Shown here in pieces: positions 60,700 to 64,000 of a stretch of 64,000 nucleotides of DNA (within the stretch, counting starts at the first letter, position 1; every line of letters starts with the position of its first letter). Source of the stretch: an uncultured Collinsella sp. (GTDB lineage: Bacteria; Actinomycetota; Coriobacteriia; Coriobacteriales; Coriobacteriaceae); NCBI GenBank assembly GCA_937896835.1, contig CALBOJ010000050.1:1-64000 (forward strand), given 5' to 3'. The translations under genes were made by a program, and so were the position numbers. Below the pieces are notes generated by a model. That model saw only the letters and a list, made by a program, of their open reading frames with translations, ran no database searches and was not told the DNA's origin.

Positions 60700-61509
60700 A
60701 TGATCGGAACTCGCACTTCATCGTCATACACCCCGCACGTCGACGTCGATCCCGCCGACCGCCCGCTCATCCTCGTCGCGCCGCGCTGGGAAGAGGCGAA
60801 GCCGTTTTTAAGCGAGACGCTCTCCCCCAACGAGGAGATTGCGAGCGTCTTTGTCGATGCCATCCTTGCCGCCGGCGGCCTGCCGCTTCAGATGTCCATC
60901 ACCGAGGACATTGAGGTCATCCGTCATTACGTCGATATCGCCGACGGCATCGCCATTCCCGGCGGCCCCGATGTCAATCCCAAACGTTGGGGCGATGATC
61001 GACCCTACGACCCCACCCTCTGCTGCGAGATCCGCGATAGCTTTGAGTTTAAGCTGGTCGGCGAGGTGCTCCGCGCCAAAAAGCCGCTCTTTACCACCTG
61101 CCGTGGCACGCAGTTGCTCAACGTCGCCACTGGCGGCACCCTGTGCATGAACGTACCGAGCCTGGGCGCTCGCGAGGGCCGCACGCAGTGGCGCCATACC
61201 CACGTGCTCAACGACCCCGTGCATCCCGTCGAGGTCGTGCCGGGCTCGCTGCTGGAGCGCGCGCTTGGCGGGCACAGGCTGATCCAGACCAACTCGGCAC
61301 ATCACTGTTGCGTCGACCGTCTGGGTAAGAGCACGCGCTTGGTCGCCAAGGCAACCGACGGCGTTCCCGAGTGCATCGAAGTCGAAGGCCAGCCTTTCTG
61401 CCTGGGCGTGCAATGGCACCCCGAATACACCTGGCAGACGCTCGAGACCGACTTTAACCTGTGGAAGTCGTTTGTCGAGGCAGCGGCAAAGGTTAAGCAG
61501 GCCCGTTAG
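60700..61509 (+). CDS. class I glutamine-amidotransferase-type peptidase (C26)
   Basis: A 269-residue protein of the gamma-glutamyl hydrolase/PuuD group. The nucleophile cysteine is in FTTCRGTQLLN, the partner HPEYT in VQWHPEYTWQ, and the loop AIPGGPDVNPKRWG is typical. PuuD-like enzymes cut gamma-glutamyl-amides such as gamma-glutamyl-GABA. A placement behind a polar-amino-acid importer fits use of gamma-glutamyl compounds. The ATG at 60700 has only a weak ribosome site; other in-frame starts upstream run into the ABC gene. Confidence 0.87.
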   Translation: MIGTRTSSSYTPHVDVDPADRPLILVAPRWEEAKPFLSETLSPNEEIASVFVDAILAAGGLPLQMSITEDIEVIRHYVDIADGIAIPGGPDVNPKRWGDDRPYDPTLCCEIRDSFEFKLVGEVLRAKKPLFTTCRGTQLLNVATGGTLCMNVPSLGAREGRTQWRHTHVLNDPVHPVEVVPGSLLERALGGHRLIQTNSAHHCCVDRLGKSTRLVAKATDGVPECIEVEGQPFCLGVQWHPEYTWQTLETDFNLWKSFVEAAAKVKQAR

Positions 61510-61552
61510 CTCGCAAGCTACACAAGTTAAAGCCTCCTAAGCCAGGGGGGGG

Positions 61553-61848
61553 CGTACACCAGCCACGGTGCCCGCCCATTACAGTCTGAAGTGGGCCACC
61601 GATAAATTTCGATGGCGAGCATTCGGCGCATTGCCTACGATACGGGCAAGCCCCGAGGGGCCGCCGATCGGGCGCCTCCGGATGGCCGTCTGCCCCTGCC
61701 CCGTAGAGGGCCCGGGGGGTGTTGCCACCGGGGGCGCTCGCCGCTCCGGACGACTGATAGGAAACTGCCGGGTGCAAGCGCCACGGCCAGGTAATGTGGG
61801 TGTCGCAGGGAGGGGTTCCGATCGGCCTACCGATTGGAGGATAACACC
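61553..61848 (+). ncRNA. candidate bridge RNA of the IS110 element
   Basis: About 300 non-coding bases between the left end and the transposase start. IS110-group elements such as IS621 make a structured bridge RNA from exactly this region. Hairpin-forming stretches are visible, for example GCCCA / TGGGC at 61571-61596 and a palindrome near the start codon (CCGATCGG...CCGATTGG). The donor and target loops were not assigned by eye. Confidence 0.5.
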
Positions 61849-63006
61849 GTGGCACCACCTAGAATGCCGGAAGCCGTCATCGGGCTCGATGTCGGGAAAT
61901 TGTCCCATTGGGCATGCGTCGCGACCCGGGACGGCGAGATACTGCTGAGCGCCCCCGTCGCGAACAGGGAGGGCGATCTGGACTCGCTGTTCGGCCGCTT
62001 CCCCGACGCGCTCGTGGTTGTCGACCAGTCGCGCAACATAGGCGCCCTCGCGCTCGCCCGCGCCAAGGCGGCCGGGATGTCGGCGGCGTACCTGCCGGGA
62101 CTCGCGGCACACGGGGCCGCCAGGCTCTTCGCCGGCGACGCCAAGACCGACGAGCGGGACGCAATGGTCATCGCGAAGACGGCGCTGGGCATCCCCGACG
62201 CACTCCTGCCGGTCAGGGATCCGGGCCCGACGGTCGCGGCGGCGAGGGCGCTGGCCGCCCAGAGAAACTTCCTGAACTGCGAAAACACCAGGAGCAAGAA
62301 TCGGCTGCGCAGCATCCTGCTGGAATCGTGCCCCGCCTTCGAGGCGTTGGTCGACCTGTCCGACGGTCCCCAGCTGAGGCTCATGGCATCCCTCGGCGGG
62401 GCCTGGTCGGTGGCCGACGCCGGGCCCCGCAGGGCGGCGGCGCTCACGCGCGGGGCGGCGCGCGGCAAGATCGAGGCCCTCGTCCGCTCGACGGCCTCCT
62501 CGACAAGGCCGGACGCGGCGGCCATCGCCGCCGAGGACCGGGCGGTGAGGCTGCTCGCGCGCAGGATCTCCGAGAACTCGGCGGAGATCGATGTGATCAC
62601 GGCGGAGATATCCGCCCTCCTCGAGGGCGACGATACCTACCGATGCCTCCTGACGGTGCCGGGGATCGGCCCCAAAACCGCTTCCGAGCTCGCGATCTCC
62701 ATAGATATCGAAGACTTCCCAAGCCATGACAGGCTCGCGTCGTACTGCGGCCTGGCGCCGCGCAACCGCCAGTCGGGGACCTCGATTTCCTCGGTGACGG
62801 CATCGCGCCAAGGCAACAAGAGGCTGAAGAACCTGCTCATATTCTCGTGCAACTGCCTTACCCGGACAGAGGGAAGATGGGGCGATTACTACGCTAGGTG
62901 CCGAGAGCGGGGCATGCCGCACGGCAAGGCGCTCAAGGCGCTGGCACGAAAGAGGCTGAAGGTCATCTACGCGATCATGCGGGACAGGGTGCCCTACGCC
63001 GCCTAG
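61849..63006 (+). CDS. IS110-family transposase
   Basis: A 385-residue DEDD-type serine recombinase-transposase. The N-terminal RuvC-like domain has the first aspartate in VIGLDVGK (Asp14) and KTDERDA near 106; the C-terminal transposase_20 domain has VPGIGPKTASELA and RNRQSGTSI with the catalytic serine. The start is GTG at 61849, eight bases after GGAGG; a TTG five codons earlier is less likely. GC is higher than most neighbours. The reading frame is intact, so the element may be active. Confidence 0.93.
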   Translation: MAPPRMPEAVIGLDVGKLSHWACVATRDGEILLSAPVANREGDLDSLFGRFPDALVVVDQSRNIGALALARAKAAGMSAAYLPGLAAHGAARLFAGDAKTDERDAMVIAKTALGIPDALLPVRDPGPTVAAARALAAQRNFLNCENTRSKNRLRSILLESCPAFEALVDLSDGPQLRLMASLGGAWSVADAGPRRAAALTRGAARGKIEALVRSTASSTRPDAAAIAAEDRAVRLLARRISENSAEIDVITAEISALLEGDDTYRCLLTVPGIGPKTASELAISIDIEDFPSHDRLASYCGLAPRNRQSGTSISSVTASRQGNKRLKNLLIFSCNCLTRTEGRWGDYYARCRERGMPHGKALKALARKRLKVIYAIMRDRVPYAA

Positions 63007-63161
63007 TCGAAGCGCTCCGAACAGATTGGAGCCCATCGGCCGAAAGGCCTGGCGTTAGCATGTCGCGATTCAATCTCGAAAACAGCATTGCCCAGTTGAC
63101 AAAACTATAGGAACACCCCCCTGTATTCGGTATGCTCGGTATGTTTATCCCTCACAAACAA

Positions 63162-63980
63162 TCAAAGAAATCTCGACCGCAATCGGTCGACGGTAAAGCA
63201 GATGGCAAAAACGCTTGCTACGTTTATGAGGCAGTCAATTAAAATCGAGGTGCATTGACCGTCCTCCAACGGGGTCACGCCGCAAATCCACATGAGCATC
63301 GAGGCCGGAAGTGGAAGCATGGAATTGGCCCTGACCTGTATGTAGATCGTTACGACGTTGACAAGCAACAGCATGCCAATAGGACCGAAGCCGGATCCAA
63401 AATAGGAAACAACGATCACGCAAGAGACCACGTATGCAAGGCAGGCAGCGGCAGCAAGAACAAGTCGATAGCAAAATACATGCAGGTTGAAATACTGCTG
63501 AGCATCCGAAACGATTGCGCAGTTAAGACAGTACAAAACGACACTCGACAGGACAAACGCGCCCAAAAGGGCAAAAGAAGATAGCACCACTCGCGCAACG
63601 ATAGCGCACACACGCTTCCCTCCCCGAGCCTCCGACAACCCCCACGGTTCCTCGACAAAGCCCGAACTGACAAAGCGCGGCACGAAGCAAGCCGCGATGA
63701 ACGGAAAGAACAATGCATGGGCCAACGGGGCTACGTTGAACAGCAGACCGCGAAAAACCTCTGCATTGCCAAATAGAAGGGCATCCTCCGCCGATAGCCG
63801 AAGCGTCGGGTCTGGGAAAAAACCCAAGAAACTGTTCTCACGGAGGCTACAGAACCACATCGGGAAAGAATTAAGCTGCAATATCACCATGTACGCATCA
63901 ATTACCAGGATTAAGGCGTACGCCCATTTGCTCACATGCTTCAATTCTGACTGGAGAAGTCTTTTAATCTGACGAGCCAT
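63162..63980 (-). CDS. hypothetical multi-pass membrane protein
   Basis: A 272-residue protein with about six hydrophobic helices and no recognised motif beyond an ABC-2-like arrangement (cytoplasmic basic N-terminus MARQIKRLLQSELKHV, a large first loop, then closely spaced helices). Such proteins often are permeases of small peptide or antibiotic export systems; that is only a guess. It lies at the window edge, and its partners, if any, are beyond it. GGGGG lies eight bases before the ATG at 63980. GC is lower than average for the window, which can mean recent acquisition. Confidence 0.6.
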   Translation of the reverse strand: MARQIKRLLQSELKHVSKWAYALILVIDAYMVILQLNSFPMWFCSLRENSFLGFFPDPTLRLSAEDALLFGNAEVFRGLLFNVAPLAHALFFPFIAACFVPRFVSSGFVEEPWGLSEARGGKRVCAIVARVVLSSFALLGAFVLSSVVLYCLNCAIVSDAQQYFNLHVFCYRLVLAAAACLAYVVSCVIVVSYFGSGFGPIGMLLLVNVVTIYIQVRANSMLPLPASMLMWICGVTPLEDGQCTSILIDCLINVASVFAICFTVDRLRSRFL

Positions 63981-64000
63981 TGAGCACACCCCCAGCGCGA

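Larger units (their letters stand above)
61543..63123 (+). mobile_element. IS110-family insertion sequence
   Basis: Contains one DEDD transposase gene with a long non-coding leader, the pattern of IS110 elements. Ends are uncertain: CAGGGGGG at 61543 is mirrored by CCCCCCTG ending at 63123, which might mark them. No target-site duplication can be seen, as is usual for this family. A TTGACA at 63096-63101 near the right end fits the known design in which the right end supplies the -35 of a junction promoter in the circular form. Confidence 0.8.

Noticed and set aside
61510..63161. Prophage or larger integrative island around the IS110 element
   Set aside because: No integrase, phage structural gene or att repeat accompanies it; only the single insertion sequence is supported.

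Overview
The window reads as a chromosomal segment of a high-GC (roughly 60%) human-gut actinobacterium of the class Coriobacteriia, most likely Collinsella. This is inferred from gene content, codon bias, and the mix of MEP isoprenoid genes, a riboflavin ECF transporter, a giant 2-hydroxyacyl-CoA dehydratase activator and many palindromic intergenic repeats. There is no rRNA in the window to confirm it. Most of the window is ordinary core genome and most genes lie on the minus strand.

Layout. 56-8961 (minus): ispE and a veg-like gene; dtd, rdgB, rph, murI, a HAD phosphatase and murE; asnB. 9149-9224: tRNA-Val(UAC), followed by a duplicated tRNA tail and a palindromic repeat region. 9837-14724 (minus): arginine operon argC-J-B-D with ArgR-type boxes upstream. 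14982-19405: two PPOX-fold genes, then FMN riboswitch-ribU-ecfA(fused)-ecfT. 19611-22126: groES-groEL, flanked on both sides by about 145-150 bp near-perfect palindromes. 22731-26000: divergent amidohydrolase and M20 peptidase. 26141-36616: zinc-ribbon membrane protein, yitT, Asp23/AmaP envelope-stress cluster, yebC, a DUF6020-type membrane protein, lgt, nifU-like, comEB, coaX. 36809-39867 (plus): OPT transporter and DUF389 protein. 40714-47594: 3-hydroxyacyl-CoA dehydrogenase, a 1593-residue dehydratase activator and its TetR. 47683-48122: an intergenic cassette with an unannotated 41-codon membrane toxin-like gene and a convergent small RNA. 48123-54724: HAD hydrolase, TetR-MFS efflux pair, amt-glnK, CmpB-like permease, HD protein. 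54953-61509 (plus): dxs, a three-unit palindrome array, a polar amino-acid ABC operon and a class I amidotransferase-type peptidase. About 61543-63123: an IS110-family element with a long non-coding leader. 63162-63980: partly characterised membrane protein.

The genes cover cell-wall precursor supply (murI, murE), isoprenoids (dxs, ispE), arginine and asparagine synthesis, nitrogen uptake (amt-glnK, amino-acid ABC), riboflavin import, protein folding and amino-acid/peptide scavenging. That fits an asaccharolytic or mixed-substrate gut anaerobe.

The most interesting material is non-coding or very small: the candidate type I toxin-antitoxin cassette at 47.7-48.1 kb, the regularly spaced palindromes at 56.8-57.0 kb, the giant palindromes around groESL and inside amt-glnK, a family of short stop-codon-abutting hairpins, three MITE-like palindromic elements, and the probable bridge RNA of the IS110 element.
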